A program made the position numbers and the translations under genes. From positions 166,001-230,000 of the forward strand of contig NW_026728914.1 in NCBI RefSeq assembly GCF_030272615.1: a stretch of 64,000 nucleotides of DNA, read 5' to 3'. The notes beneath the pieces are model-generated. The model was not told the origin of the DNA. It ran no database searches and worked only from the letters and a program-made list of their open reading frames with translations. Each line of letters begins with the position of its first letter. The stretch's first letter is position 1. The stretch is from Cryptomeria japonica (lineage: Eukaryota > Streptophyta > Pinopsida > Cupressales > Cupressaceae). Of this stretch, positions 35,700 through 47,734 are shown one piece after another.

Positions 35700-36569
35700 G
35701 GCTTTCTACCACTAAAAGCCTATCGGCTTAAAAATCTTATAAAAATTAAATTAGTCAAACACATTAACTTAGCTAGCTTGTCTATCTTTCCTAAAAGCCT
35801 ATTAATATTGTTAGTCAAACATTGGTTCATGGGAAGAGTTACATGTGGTTAAACCAAACAAAAGAAAATAAAAACATTTTAACATTTAGACCTTTGGGCT
35901 ATTTCTATATTTAGGTTTTTTAAGTTTTTAATTTTTGATTTTTAAGATTTTAATATTTAATATATCATAATATATAAATTATAATAAATTATCAATTTGA
36001 TTTTTTAAATACTATTTTTAATTTTTTTTATAATTATATGTAGATAATTGATTATAATATTTTATATGGAAATTTAAATACTATTATTGTATAATTTTTA
36101 AAACATATTTTTTTAAAATATATATTTTTTTATTGGTTAAAATAATAGATATTTTAATAAATATTTTTTAAATAATAATATTAATAATTATTATTATAGA
36201 ACTTTCTAATGATCAAGTGTAATTATTATCATTAAAATGAAATTAATTTTTATTTTAAAATGATAGTTTGAAAAAATTACCTTTTATATTTTATATACCC
36301 TCTGAATATCTTTCCCCTCAACCTAATTTTATATATATATATGAATTTCCTAACCACCAAGTGTAGTTGATTATCTTTAAAACAAATTAATTAATATTTT
36401 AAAATTGTAATATAAAAAATAATTAGTATATTTTATATTTTATATAATTTACATTAATTAATTGTTATTTGAAATCATAGTTTAAAAAATTAATATTAAA
36501 TTTCAGTTTTTATAGAATTTAGATTTTTTTTTTAAATATTAGAACTATATTTATAATATCTGTTATATC
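35700..36569. other. AT-rich DNA
   Basis: Mostly A and T. No gene, repeat terminus or regulatory site is recognised. Confidence 0.6.
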
Positions 36570-37247
36570 TCTTTATATATTTCTTGCTCTAGCTCTCTCT
36601 ATATATTATTTTGTATCTATCTCTCCATATCCCTCTCTATCTTTATCTCCCACTTTCTATCTTTATTTATCCCTCTCGAGCCCTTCCTCTCTCTTTCCAT
36701 CTCTCTCTCTCAACCCTTCAATATTTCTTGTGTTGCATATGTCTCTCATTTTTAGTCTCCATCTGTCTTTATCACTCCCTCTTTCTATATCTCTCCAATC
36801 CTCTCTTCTCTCTATCTTGGTCACTCCCTCTTTCTCACTCACATACACACACTCCCTATTTCTCCGTCAATATCTCCATCTCTTAAAATTCCCCCCTCTC
36901 ACTCTTGCCCCTTTATTTGTATCTCCCTATATCTCTTCCTCCTCCATATTTATATTTCATCACTCCGTGAGCTCCTACTTTAGATTTATCTATCTCTTTG
37001 TTTATCTCCCACCTCTTGCTCCTCTCTTTATCCACAACTCTCTCAGGTACGACTCTATATATTGAGCTATCTTCCCCTCTTTCTATCCACATCTTTCTCT
37101 ACCTCCTTATATTTCTATATCTCTCCCTCTCTCCCTTTCCCTCTCCCACTCCATATATATGCCAATATTTCTCCCTTTGTTCCTATCCCCTATTTCTACC
37201 TCCCTCTATTTATCTTTCATTTTCTATTCTATTTCTCTAGCTTTGCC
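36570..37247. repeat. TC-rich degenerate microsatellite, left part
   Basis: Nearly pure pyrimidine plus strand (ctctatctctccatatccctctc-like). It resembles the reverse complement of the GA-rich block at 780-1844. Open frames are Ser/Leu/Tyr/Pro low-complexity artefacts. It resumes at 38200. Confidence 0.85.
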
Positions 37248-38199
37248 TGGGTAAAAGCACAAAATTGTTTCATGTTTCAGGCCAACTTATTAGCACATGT
37301 GAATTTCAGTAATTCGAACTAAAAATTAATTGTAATCAAATATATGGTTTATAGAGTTTCATTATAGCTATCTTATATATGGGAAATGTCTACTAAATGT
37401 ATATTTTATACCACTTTGGATCTACTTACAAAAAATAATTTTGTTTTGAAAAACTCTATGTTTGAACGACTCCTACTCTTATAACTAATATTTTTTTTGA
37501 AATGTAAAAATACCCTTTTATAGATCTATAAGTGAATTTTCCAAAATATATAACTTTTAATATTTTAATTAGTTTTTCTATTTTATTTTTTATTTTTTAT
37601 TGAAAGTAGGTCATCAACACTAAAATATAAGGTTGATTATCTTGTAAAGGAAAAATACTAAAATTTATTTAATTTTTTTGAAATAAATAAATACACTAGA
37701 GAAAAGAGTCTATGTCAAGATGATATAATTCTTTACTAATTTGGATAAATAATTAAGAATAAATGTCATGCGAAATGGAAAGAGTTATATTTCAGTACAT
37801 GCAACTTTTGAAATTTATTGAAAACTATATATACATAAAAAATAGTTAAAAATATATTTTTTGCACTAAGTTTCAAGTTATTCATATACACACAAAAAAT
37901 TAAAGAAAAAAGGGTAAAATTTACTATATAAACTATGACGCCTTGTGTAACTTCAATTTCAACGTTTTATCAACAACTAAATTATAGTATTTACTTTATA
38001 AGAAAGTATATTCAAATAATTTTTTAAATTTTTTAATAAATTACAAACATAAAATATACAAAAAAATATACATTTTATTAGTTTACATCATTTCAAAATT
38101 TAAAACATATTTCACTTTCTATTGATTCAATTTAAAAAGTTGAATTAGCATTGGCCATTTCCTATATAAAAGTGTGACACAGCTTTGTGCTTTTACCCA
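37248..38199. mobile_element. 952-bp element with 16-bp terminal inverted repeats
   Basis: Ends are TGGGTAAAAGCACAAA (37248-37263) and its exact complement (38184-38199). Weaker inverted similarity continues inside both ends (ggccaa near 37282 and near 38153). The interior is AT-rich and noncoding. TC-rich sequence lies directly on both sides, so the element interrupts one TC block. No clear target duplication is visible. It is best read as a non-autonomous DNA transposon of unknown superfamily. Confidence 0.6.
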
Positions 38200-38335
38200 C
38201 TTCTCTTTTTTTGTGTTCTCTCTACATCTTTCCCTCTCCTCTTCCATCATATCTCTCTATCTCATCCTCTTTAACTATCCATCTCAATCTCCATATCCCT
38301 CTATATCTTTATCTCAAGTTCTCTACCTCTCCATT
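38200..38335. repeat. TC-rich microsatellite, right part
   Basis: Pyrimidine-rich sequence (ctctctacatctttccctctcc) continuing the block that ends at 37247. Confidence 0.8.
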
Positions 38336-39123
38336 TAGACCAGTTTTGCACAAATAAAATTATTTGTTGAATGACCTACAAATTGACCTCATGTGATCCA
38401 CTAATGTATAGGTCCTTAAGAATCAATGAAATAAGATTGTGATGTTAGAATTTGTAGTATGTATAAAAATGAAAATATGATCAAATGGAAAAGTAAATTG
38501 AAAAAATGGAATACTTTTTTAACAAGTTAAACCATTTCAATGATTAGTCGTATCAATATAATTATTTAATGAGAAAAATCAATTAGAATCAATTAAAAGA
38601 AGATTGAGAGGTTAGAATTTGTAGTACAGATACACATGAAAAATATGATAAATGGTTAATATTGTTTACCTTTTAAATAGTAGAGGGTAAATGCAAAAGT
38701 GTTAATTGAGATAGTGACATATTGCAAGATATTTAAAAAAAAAATTAAGTTGAACATGTTTAATAATTTACCATTGTGAGACAACAACATCAAGTCTTTA
38801 ACCATGTAGAGATCATTCATTTTTCAGCAACATCAAGTCTTTGAAATAAATGATAGGTAGATTGATATGTTAGGCCCAAACCATTCTTTTGAATATTTCA
38901 CATGCCGTTACAAAACACATTAAATTTGTACATGTTTTGTTTTAGTATAGGGACTTTTTTTTAACAATTTTGTAAATGATCCACTTATAAGAAATTTAGA
39001 TGAAATAAAATAAAGGAAAATGAAATTCGGAATGGAATGAAAACATTATTTTATTCTCTAATTTTAAAAATTTATATAAGATTATTGTTTGGTGTATACA
39101 AAAGCATGGGAAATTAAGAAGAT
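38336..39123. other. AT-rich DNA downstream of Helitron 2 RepHel
   Basis: No gene recognised. The 3-prime terminus of Helitron 2 should lie here or further left, but I could not find a convincing hairpin + CTRR. Confidence 0.5.
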
Positions 39124-42100
39124 TCAATGTGATAAGGGGTTGAAGAGGAAAAACCTGGAGGAGTTGTAGTTATGTTTGATTTCTTGAAGAGTTTGCATTT
39201 GATAACCTTGTAAGTTGTTCCTCTTTGTGTTTTCGTTGAGCAACATATGGGCTTTGTTGTATATGTGAATATCTTTGGAACATGAATGGAGGGTGTATGC
39301 GAAGACTTGTAAGGTCATAGACCCTTGAAATTGTTGTGAATGTCAACCCTTGTTGATTAGTATTGTCGATGTCGAGTGTTTCTCTTTGAAGTGTCAGCCC
39401 TTGCGATTTGTGAATTGTTAAGGCCCATGCCATTTTTAGTGGTATTTGACGTCGAAGACCACGACTTATTGGAATTAGAGGGAGATTTTTTGGGTTGTTC
39501 TCGTCCCAAACTGGGCCTATGTAATTTTTGAATTTAACAACAAAAAATAAGGGAAGTTCAAGTGGTCTTTTACCACCATTATATACAATTTCTTTGACTT
39601 GTCCAAGTGTACCATTGACAAGTCATGTTTCCACCCACAAGTTTGCAGATAACAACTTCTTGGCCAATACATAAGAGGATCTTAGATTCAAGTTGTTCCT
39701 CATCTGGATTTGAGCATGTGAATCCCCTGAGTTGTTATATAGTAGATAGGGCAATAGGCTTTGCCAAAGACAACAACATGCGTTTGTTATGTAATGATAC
39801 CATTTCATTTGTTGTAAATAGGTGTGTGGATGATAAGAATATAGATTACTCTGCAAAGGAAAGTGTTGAATTTGACTGTGACATTAAAAGTTGCTAGTCT
39901 GCAATAGTAGGTTTTGCATTTTGTAAATTGGAGAGAAGTGCATGAAAGGCAATTTGGGCAGGTTGCTCTCTAATTTGATGAAATATTTTTTTCAATGTTA
40001 TAACTGTTATGAATCTACACCACAATGTCCCTCCATATGAAGTTGAAGCATACATAGGAATGTCCTTGACAGGTGGTAGTTGGCCCAACTCACCAAAGAG
40101 AATGATTGAGAATCCTCCAAATGGGAGTTGATTATGGGGAGGGAATGCCTCATGTAACCTAATATCAATTTGTTGTATCAAATTTGGACCAATGAAGCTC
40201 ATTTCATCAGTTATAATGTAGTGAATGAAGCACATGCTTTCTTGGAAGCTTACCAGTGTTTGTCGTTATAGAGGGACCATTTATTTGATTGGAATTTAGA
40301 GTACTGAATGAATTGTTGATGCTTGTATGTTGAATGCCATAACTCTTGTTGGTGCAAGGAGAAATAATGGTGATGATCTTGTGAGTGTTGAATTTATTCT
40401 TGTTATGAGGTGTGACTTTCTTGTTCTTGCAGTTCCTTGAACAATAATTTTCAATGGTGGTTGCAAACTATTACCATGTAGATGTGAAATAAATATGTCA
40501 TATGCCCTTTGTTGTTGTATACATAGGTTATTTTGGGTCTACTGCTGGAGAACATGATGGGGTGGAAATGTTCGACAATTGGAGTGTATCAAATTTGTAG
40601 TTATTTCTTTTTCTTGTGGATTGAAGTGATGTTCCCCCCAGTCATGGTTCAACTCAATATCACGTTGGACAAGCATATCAAGTTCATCGAGGTGAATAGG
40701 AAGTCCTAGGAATGAAGCTGATAGTACTTGCCATTCATTGAGGATTTTTTCTAGCATTTGTTCTATGTCGCTTGAAGGAGTGATAGGATTAGATTTTTCA
40801 CCAGCTTCTGAAAGTGTGCGACGTACATGCCATGGGTTGTAGTTGTGCGAGAACCTTTCCCACTATGCTTGAATTTCATCATCTGTTGAGCCAAAATCCA
40901 TTTCAATGTTGCAGAATGGGTGGTACAATAATAGTTCACTCTAACAAAATACTCAAAATATGACTCGTGTGGCTCGCTCTTTCCATTGATCATGCTTTCT
41001 TGATGCATTGAAGGACTATTTTTGAGTTAATTCAATAAGAGACATTCTCTCTAAATGTATTGGTCATGCCATGTAAGATGCAATATAGTTTGGATATGTG
41101 GTTGTGTCTATGGATGTGATTGGTACACGTTGAAATTTTTTTGGTTCACATTTAAAGATAAAAATGTTTTGCTACAAAGGGAGAGTGGTAGCTTTAGCAG
41201 AAGGTGGCAGCTTTCTTGGGCACCTATATCACAATCGATAAGGTTGTCAAGAAGCATTTTACAAAAAGAATTGGGAGTTGGTTTATGAAACTCAAAGTTG
41301 GTTGATATTCAAGATAACATTGCATGGTATGTTTCAGATTTGTTTTCAGCTTTAGCTACATATTTTGTAATATATTTGATCACAACATCAATTGAGACGA
41401 TAGGTTGGCAATCTAAATTGGCCCTCCATATTGAGAGTATAAATGGGTTGTGAAGATTTAGGTGATCATCATTGTGAGCAGGGGTGTGCTTAGGCTGACC
41501 ATTTTCATTGTTAGAAAGAGATGACTTTTCTTTAATGCTCTGAGGGGCTTTATAACGGCATACAAGAGATGTCACCTTCCTTCGAAGGCATGTTTTGATA
41601 GTACACTTTGTATTTCTTTGAACACGATTATCCAATTCACAATAGTCAATGGAAGGATCACTTGACACTATCATTCTTGTGTCCATTAATAAAGGGTCAT
41701 CAACAATGGATCGGTGGAACACTTGGTTTCTTAATTCAAGACTTCATGGGTTTCATGCGGAGACATATTTATCAATGTAATCAAGTGCATTTTATACTAA
41801 CTAAATTTTATTCCATTGTAATTTGCCAATGTCAGGTGCTTGTGGTAGCCAGATGAAACCATGGATATGTGCAGAGCCTCTATGTTGCCATTCATACCTG
41901 GGAAATGATGATTTTAGAAAAAAATAATAAACAAGAGTAAGAGTTGATGGTAAAAGTAGAAGATTGCAAGAGGTATACCTATACCAGTAGTCATTTGCAC
42001 CAAGAAGTTTTTCCAACACTTATTCATGAAATGAAGTAAATTTGTGATGCATGTACATTGCAATAAGGTGTGGATTTTGAACTATATTTTGTAACCTCCA

Positions 42101-43656
42101 CCTAGCAGTTGCATATTGATTTGTAGGTGTGGTGGATGGCATGATATTATGCAAGTCTGGCCATTTTGTATCAACAGCACAAAGTGTGAAAAATAGAATT
42201 GGATAACCAATTTGGATGATCATGTCTATAAGTTCCCTTCTATGTTGATTCTAGAATGGTTTTGTTCCATGAATTGATGAGCTAAAGTGCATTAGTTGAT
42301 TTGCAAGTTTGTCATCAGGCAAGTCCTTTACTTTGTGATGAAGGTCAGAAATTGTTATAGGCATTGAATCATCAAGTTGTTTGTGGACAAATACAGATAT
42401 AGTGGCTTGACTTCTATGATGCAAAAGTATATTCAATATGAAGTACCTAAACATTGGGTTTTGACCAAACCTATTATCATGGTATCTCAAAAGATCAAGA
42501 GCATACTCATGTAGCTTAACTTCTTTGAGACATGGTTGTTTGAATGCAGCTATACCTTTTGGGAACAAAGTGGGGAATGACATTACAAACAATCCTTTAG
42601 TAGTGTATTCATTTATAGGAGATGGAAAAATGGGTGGCCATTGAACTATAGGAGTTGGGCATCCTTTCCCTAGTTTTAGTAAAGAGCGCACTTCTTCGAC
42701 CTCTCAATGTGCAGGTGGAAGATTTTCCACAAATGAATTAGTCATTTGCAATTTCTCTATCAATGGACCATCCTCTATAACATCTTCTTGCATGAAACTT
42801 AGATCAATGGGACCAGGATTTGAAGTTGTTGCATATAGCAGGTTAGATATATTAGTGAGGTTAATGGGTAAAGATGATAATGCTAATTCATCTAACTGTA
42901 CATCCTTGTAGTATGGGTCATAGAAAATCTTATATTGTAATTCCTCATGGACACATCCTCTACTAACATAGAAGTTGTATTGTTTTTGGCCAGTGCCTAC
43001 CTTGTTTACTATTATCATATCCAATCCATCTATACGCCTAGGCAAGTGGGATGCAATTGAAGAAATATCTTAAGGAAAACAAATAGTGTGGCCACTATAT
43101 TTTAGTTTGGGCCTCCTCTTGTATAGGTAACTTGAAGGATAGGGCTAATCCTTGCTATCAACATCTCCTCAACTTGAGTTAGTATTTGCAAACATCAAGG
43201 TTTCTCACCAGGGTCCATGTTGTTCCAATTTGAGTAGCGCTGTCCACTTTTTTCTATTGTGCATCTGTAACAAGTATTTATTCCATTAAATTCTCAAGTT
43301 TTAATTTATGGATATCTCTCCATACAGATTAGACATGTTGAAATCTTTGAAAGATTTTCCAATTTTGAATGAAAGTTGTTTCTAGCAATGCAATATTTTT
43401 GACAAAATTTTGGGGGATTATGGATTTCGGCAATTGGGGTAGGTTGACTTGTATGTTGGGTTTGGGGTACATGTGTTTCCAGATGGGTTGGAAAGTGGGG
43501 AGATGATACTATGGATGTGGAGGCTTGTCCAACAAAAAAGTGTTGGGTTTCTCGTCTTCTTTTGTTAAGAATATTTTTCCTTCCATGGTACCTTACGCAT
43601 TGCATTTGATTTTGATGAGCACGTCTTTCTTCCATGGTATCATTTTGTATTTCCAT
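39124..43656 (-). pseudogene. Helitron 2 RepHel (HUH Rep + PIF1-like helicase)
   Basis: Order on the minus strand: N-terminal DUF6570-like region (43656-43050; YSGHTICFP piece near 43095); linker; Helitron_like_N (SPINEYTTKGLFVMSFPTLF, LHEYALDLLRYHDNRF, ILLHHRSQATISVFV; 42691-42251, then DTKWPDLHNIMP, 42223-42020); HUH motif in EWQHRGSAHIHGFIWLPQAP (HIHG 41858-41869); Rep tyrosine motif VIKYITKYVAKAE (about 41330-41370); helicase Walker A GTARTRKS (40413-40436); LLAPTRVMAFNIQASTIHS; Walker B TDEMSFIG and FGELGQLPPV (40210-40075); and the C-terminal MAWALTIHKSQGLTLQ (from 39433) with QGLTFTTISRV. An 81-bp intron precedes the HUH motif. Stops and frameshifts near 43300-43050, 42250, 40500-40240 and 39600 make it a pseudogene unless more introns exist. 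Walker A carries Arg in place of two Gly residues. Confidence 0.85.
41898..41978 (-). other. 81-bp intron in Helitron 2 Rep
   Basis: Minus strand ...TGGTATAG|GTATACC ... TTTCCCAG|GTATGAATGG. Splicing gives DYWYR-YEWQHRGS in frame, just ahead of HIHG. Unspliced, the region is an AT/pyrimidine-rich tract that breaks the conserved protein. The same place in Helitron 1 (24390-24410) reads straight through without an intron. Confidence 0.75.
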
Positions 43657-44239
43657 GGTATAGTGTTTTGAGAATGAAAGAAATATGATCTATCAATAAT
43701 ACAAATTGAATACATGTATCTATTTGCAAGAGTGGTTTAAAAATATCTATATACCAAAAAATAGTGCAAGTGTAATGTGAAATACATATGAAACCACTAT
43801 AAAGAAACTTGTGAGATTAATTGTTCGAAGAAATAAATTTTGATCATAAATGAAAATAATACAACATATGTTGATTTATGAATATGTTTATTTGAGGTAA
43901 CATGACTAGCTACAATACATGATGATGACATAAAAACTTGTTTAAATACATTTGTAAACATACCATAAATAATGCAAAATAGTTTGATATATATGTTTGA
44001 CAAAAAATATTTTTACATATATGCACAAGTCAAATACATAATATTGAAAAAGATATACAGAATGGATACATATCCATAGACAATGTCAAATGTAACTTTT
44101 AGGTAGGCTTTATGGTTGTTATAACAATGTTTTGTGTTTCGTGGCCAACAAATGGAACCATTTTGATGTTGAGATCAAAGAAAAATTGAAAATCAATAAT
44201 ATTGCTCAATATAGGTTCCACAACATTAGGTTCCGCTAG
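43657..44239. other. Spacer between RPA1 and RepHel of Helitron 2
   Basis: AT-rich. A minus-strand frame at 43797-44003 has no recognisable content. The end of the RPA1 gene may extend a little into this stretch (to about 44106). Confidence 0.5.
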
Positions 44240-45858
44240 AAGAAACTAAACATCTTCTGCACCAACACCCAACAAGGTATTTGATGGTCCTTCGAATGCG
44301 GTAACTTTAAGAAGTTCACCCATTTCATCTTGCAAGTCCATTTTAAGCATGTAGATAAAATCGCATTCAGAGAGATCAGTAGAATACTTTGGGCATTGGA
44401 ATGTGCTGGGTAAACTTTGCACAACTTTTTTCTTAAATTATTTTTTGTCCACACTTGTGGACAAGAAAGGTAGTAAAAGTTGTCCAAGTGAAGTTTTGTA
44501 ATAGTGGCCTTCACACATATATTTTTTTTTTTTAGGAAAGCTTTCATCAGTAATAGATGAAATATCTATTGGATTTTCAAATCTGTGGGGGGAAAGGTGG
44601 ATTTGTGATAAAGAAATGTAGGGTTTATCAAGCCCTTTCTTGGCATACCATGTTTGTAATGTTGTTGTCTCCAACAAATCTGGATTTATTAAAAGGGTAG
44701 TTGAAAAGATAATATCAAGCAATTTTCCATTCCAAGATATTATATGACTAGAATTGATCAAAAGAACAAGAGGATTAGGTTCTAGGGACATTTCAAATAT
44801 TTCTTTGCACTCGATTTGACAGTGGTGACCCCAAAAAGTAATATTTATGGTACAACTTGACATGTCTATGATTCTAGCAGTACCCTTTATTGTCTTAGTG
44901 CCATCTCTTTTCCATATGGTTGATGTAGGGGAGATAGATAAAACTATTCCAATGAAATCTACAAGGAAATTAATAGGAAATGATTGTAGGGAATCTATGC
45001 TCTTAATGTGGAAGCTATGCTTGGGTATGGTAGAGTCTATGCATGTGGAAGGACTTACTGTGGAAGAGTTGTGGAGGATTATTTCAAAAGGGTTTGTGGA
45101 GCTACTATATTTTGTGTTTGCCACTTTAATATGACCGTTGGAGATCACATAAAGACTCCCAGAGTGAATAAAATGGTAAAAGCTATCAACAAGTTCATTA
45201 AAACAAGTCACATGTATTTCAGAACCTAACATGTCTACAAAATCAAATCCAAAAACTTTCCCAGAATGTCCTGCATTTTTTAAATCGTGAATAAGGGTTT
45301 TTGCTAATGCTCAACCTTCAATAGACCATTGTTTGTGATATGGGGTCAATGTTTTAATGGGAATAATTGGGAAAGGGTTCAATGGGTCTTCAAAACTATT
45401 TGATGGAAGGTAGGCAATAGCTTGTAGGAGTGGAGTTGGAGATCCAATGATTGTTACATTATTTGAAATTATGTCCAAGCTAACAATTATAATAGCCCTA
45501 CAATAAAATGAGATGTTTATTTAGTAAGGATGTCTATAAGAAGAAACAAGAATGAAAAAATAATATTTGGAAAATGTGGACATATGTGTATTTGTCGAAT
45601 ATCTTGCAAGAATATTCTCTAAGGCAGAGAATAGAACCTGTGACTAAAGCTTCTCCCAAAACAAGATTGTTCTTTTGGTCAAGAAGCAATGTTGGATGCA
45701 TGTGCATACCATCAGAGAGTTGTACTCGGTATTTGACATTTGTAGAATGAGGTTGTTGAATGGAATGTATTGTCGTAACTTGTAAAGAAGGGTCAACAGG
45801 AGACATGCCTACAAGGATGTCTACTGTGGAATTTATAGTTAATGTTGCCATCATTGAA
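44240..45858 (-). pseudogene. Helitron 2 RPA1-like ssDNA-binding protein
   Basis: Start region MMATLTINSTVDILVGM (from about 45855), then an N-terminal OB-fold (SLQVTTIHSIQ, YRVQLSDGMHMHPTLLL) to about 45600. After an intron ending TTTATTGTAG|GGC (about 45500) comes DBD-A (KTLTPYHKQWSIEG, SGKVFGFDFVDMLGSEIHVTC, YVISNGHIKVANTKYSS) and DBD-B (NFLVDFIGIVLSISP, INITFWGHHCQIECKEI, LINPDLLETTTL). The C-terminal domain follows (YMCEGHYYKTSLGQL, FQCPKYSTDLSECDFIYMLK, LQDEMGELLKVTAFE; 44525-44240). A stop in DBD-A (WSIEG*ALAK, near 45310) and another at 44438 break the frame. It is homologous to the Helitron 1 copy and in the same position relative to RepHel. Confidence 0.75.
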
Positions 45859-45908
45859 TTCAAACTAACTAGAAGATATAGGCTTGTGAATAAGTTGAAG
45901 TATGACAA

Positions 45909-46329
45909 TTAGGTTGCGACAAATAAATTGTGGTCAACATGTAGTTGAAATTGAGTGGGAATAGCATGTTTGTTTATATAAATTGAAATATGTTATTTTG
46001 TTTTTCTACAAATGTAGTTTCCAAAAAATAAGTCTTCAAAGAAGAATTCAAATTGAGATTGATTTGTTTGAAGAAAATAAGTGTTTGAACGGTTGTTGAA
46101 GTTATCCACCAATTTTTCCTTTTTTTTAACTATGTTTATAAACTATAATATAACTCTTTGTTTCCTTGTTAAGCTATGTTTAAAAGAACAGTTCATCAAG
46201 CTTAACTCATCTCATCTAAGCTATTTTTAAAACATGGAGAGTATATAATGAGTTTTATACATCTCATTAAACATTGAAACAAACCGGTACCCTTTCTAGG
46301 TAATTTATAACAAAACTTGTATTTTAGAG
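45909..46329. other. Noncoding spacer, Helitron 2 to LINE
   Basis: AT-rich. The 5-prime end of Helitron 2 should be here, but I cannot place it. Nothing else is recognised. Confidence 0.5.
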
Positions 46330-46704
46330 ATCGAGGAGATGGAGCTGTGCGTGGAGGGTGATGTGCTCAGGCTAGGGCATCGTGGCCCCAGCTTGTGAGT
46401 GGCCTCTGCATGCTAGTGTGGTGGTGGGAGGGAGGTACTTACGAGTGGTGGGTGGTTCTCCGAGAGGGGTTGGTAATGGGGTTGCGGGTGCTGAAGGAGG
46501 TGTGGTGGCTATGGGTGGTGGGTGGTGTTGTAGGAGGTAGGGGTTCGGGGTTCCTGTGGATTCACAACCTACTTGCGGGGAAGGCCGGTGGGGGTTCAAT
46601 TTACCCTATGGTGGAGCTTGGAAGGGGAGGTGTTTATTTTCTTGCAGGGGGGTGTTGAGTCCTTGCTCATTTCCTTTGGGGGCATGGGATTTTCGTGTGG
46701 TACC
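46330..46704 (+). mobile_element. LINE 5-prime untranslated region (probable)
   Basis: G- and T-rich sequence, sharply different from the AT-rich DNA on its left, leading into ORF1. The exact 5-prime end and target duplication were not found. Open frames on both strands here are compositional. Confidence 0.5.
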
Positions 46705-47734
46705 ATGTCTAGTACTGGTGGAGAGGCCTCGAAGGCATCTCTCGATATGGATTTTCATGTTGTGGTGGGTTTGAAATCTCCATCCCAAAATGTCAAGACC
46801 TTTGATAATAACCTTTTTGCCTCAAATTCGGGGGTTGGTGGCTCACGGATTTCAAATATTAATGGCTACCTGAAGAGGTGCAGCGAGAGACCAAGGTTGA
46901 TTATTCCTTCGAAAATGTTAGGAGGAGATGATGAATACTTTTCAAAACACTCTTTATACTGCAAGTTTTTGGGGATGAGGGTTTCTCTGCAATTTTTGGA
47001 GAATTGGGCTCAGAGGACTTGGGCACCAGAAGGGGAAATGGAGATTATGTTGTTGGCAAACAACTACTTCATGGTTGCTTTCAACTGCATGGAGGATCGT
47101 AATAGGGTTTTTGAAGGAGGGTTGTATTATTACAACTAGGTGGAGTTGTTCATCAAACCTTGGCATGAGGGGTTTAACCCTTCAGAGGAGCTCCCAAATA
47201 GGGTCCCAGTGTGGGTTCATTAACTGCATTTCTGGTGGAATATTGTCGAGAGGATGAACTTCGGATGCTTGCTTTAGTGCTTGGTTGGCTAGTTGGAGCC
47301 TCAACGCAAACCATGGGGAGAAAGGTAATGACTTTTTCCTATATTTGTGTTGAAATTGATCTTAGTAAGCCCTTTCCAGATGCTATAGATTATGAGAATT
47401 TACCATTTTTTTGTCATCTGTGTCATGAGTATGGTCATTTGCAATGCAAGTGTCCTAGGTATAAACCAATGGTGCTCCAACCTCAATAGCCGATCCATAA
47501 TATAGATGGGGCCGACAAAGGAAAAGCTGCCATGACTGTGGAAGTTGTGGGTGTTGATGGTTTTCTCCCAGTTAAGATAAACAACAAGAATCGGGGATAA
47601 AAGAGGCACCTACAGGAGAGATAGGAGGAGGATATCTTTAACAGATTTGAAGCCTTGGATGACCTTACCCAGCAGGAGGTGAACCCAAGGATGACTCCTT
47701 TGGATCAGAGTGCATCGGGGTTGGTCAATGATAG
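46705..47734 (+). pseudogene. LINE ORF1: DUF4283 + CCHC zinc knuckle, first part
   Basis: ORF1 protein binds the element RNA. From ATG at 46705 (MSSTGGEASKAS) the frame runs to a stop at 47137 and includes the DUF4283 signature (WAPEGEMEIMLLANNYFMV, FNCMEDRNRVFEGG). Beyond the stop the same frame continues ELFIKPWHEGFNPSEELPNR. After a frameshift near 47215 it goes on as VGASTQTMGRKVMTFSYICV and EIDLSKPFPDAIDYENLPFF, then an intact knuckle CHLCHEYGHLQCKC (CX2CX4HX4C, about 47419-47460). The sequence then reads EDIFNRFEALDDLTQQEVNP until it is cut at 47735 by an insert, and resumes at 48722. Stops and a frameshift make it a pseudogene. Confidence 0.8.

Larger units (their letters stand above)
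39124..45908 (-). mobile_element. Helitron 2 (RPA1 + RepHel)
   Basis: Second Helitron on the minus strand, with RPA1 (45858-44240) upstream of RepHel (43656-39124). It is more complete than Helitron 1, and no large insertion is seen in its coding part. Neither terminus was located, so the limits given are those of recognised coding sequence. Confidence 0.75.

Noticed and set aside
35594-35700. Helitron 3-prime hairpin at the 34-bp palindrome
   Set aside because: No CTRR terminus at a suitable distance on either strand, and the stem is far longer than Helitron hairpins; kept as a palindrome only.
36611-37322. Overlapping open frames rich in Ser, Leu, Tyr and Pro
   Set aside because: They are compositional results of the TC-rich block; no start context or domain.
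46372-46658. Frames on both strands at the LINE start (Trp/Gly rich on plus, Pro/Thr rich on minus)
   Set aside because: They come from the G/T-rich untranslated sequence; the conserved ORF1 domain begins later, after 46705.
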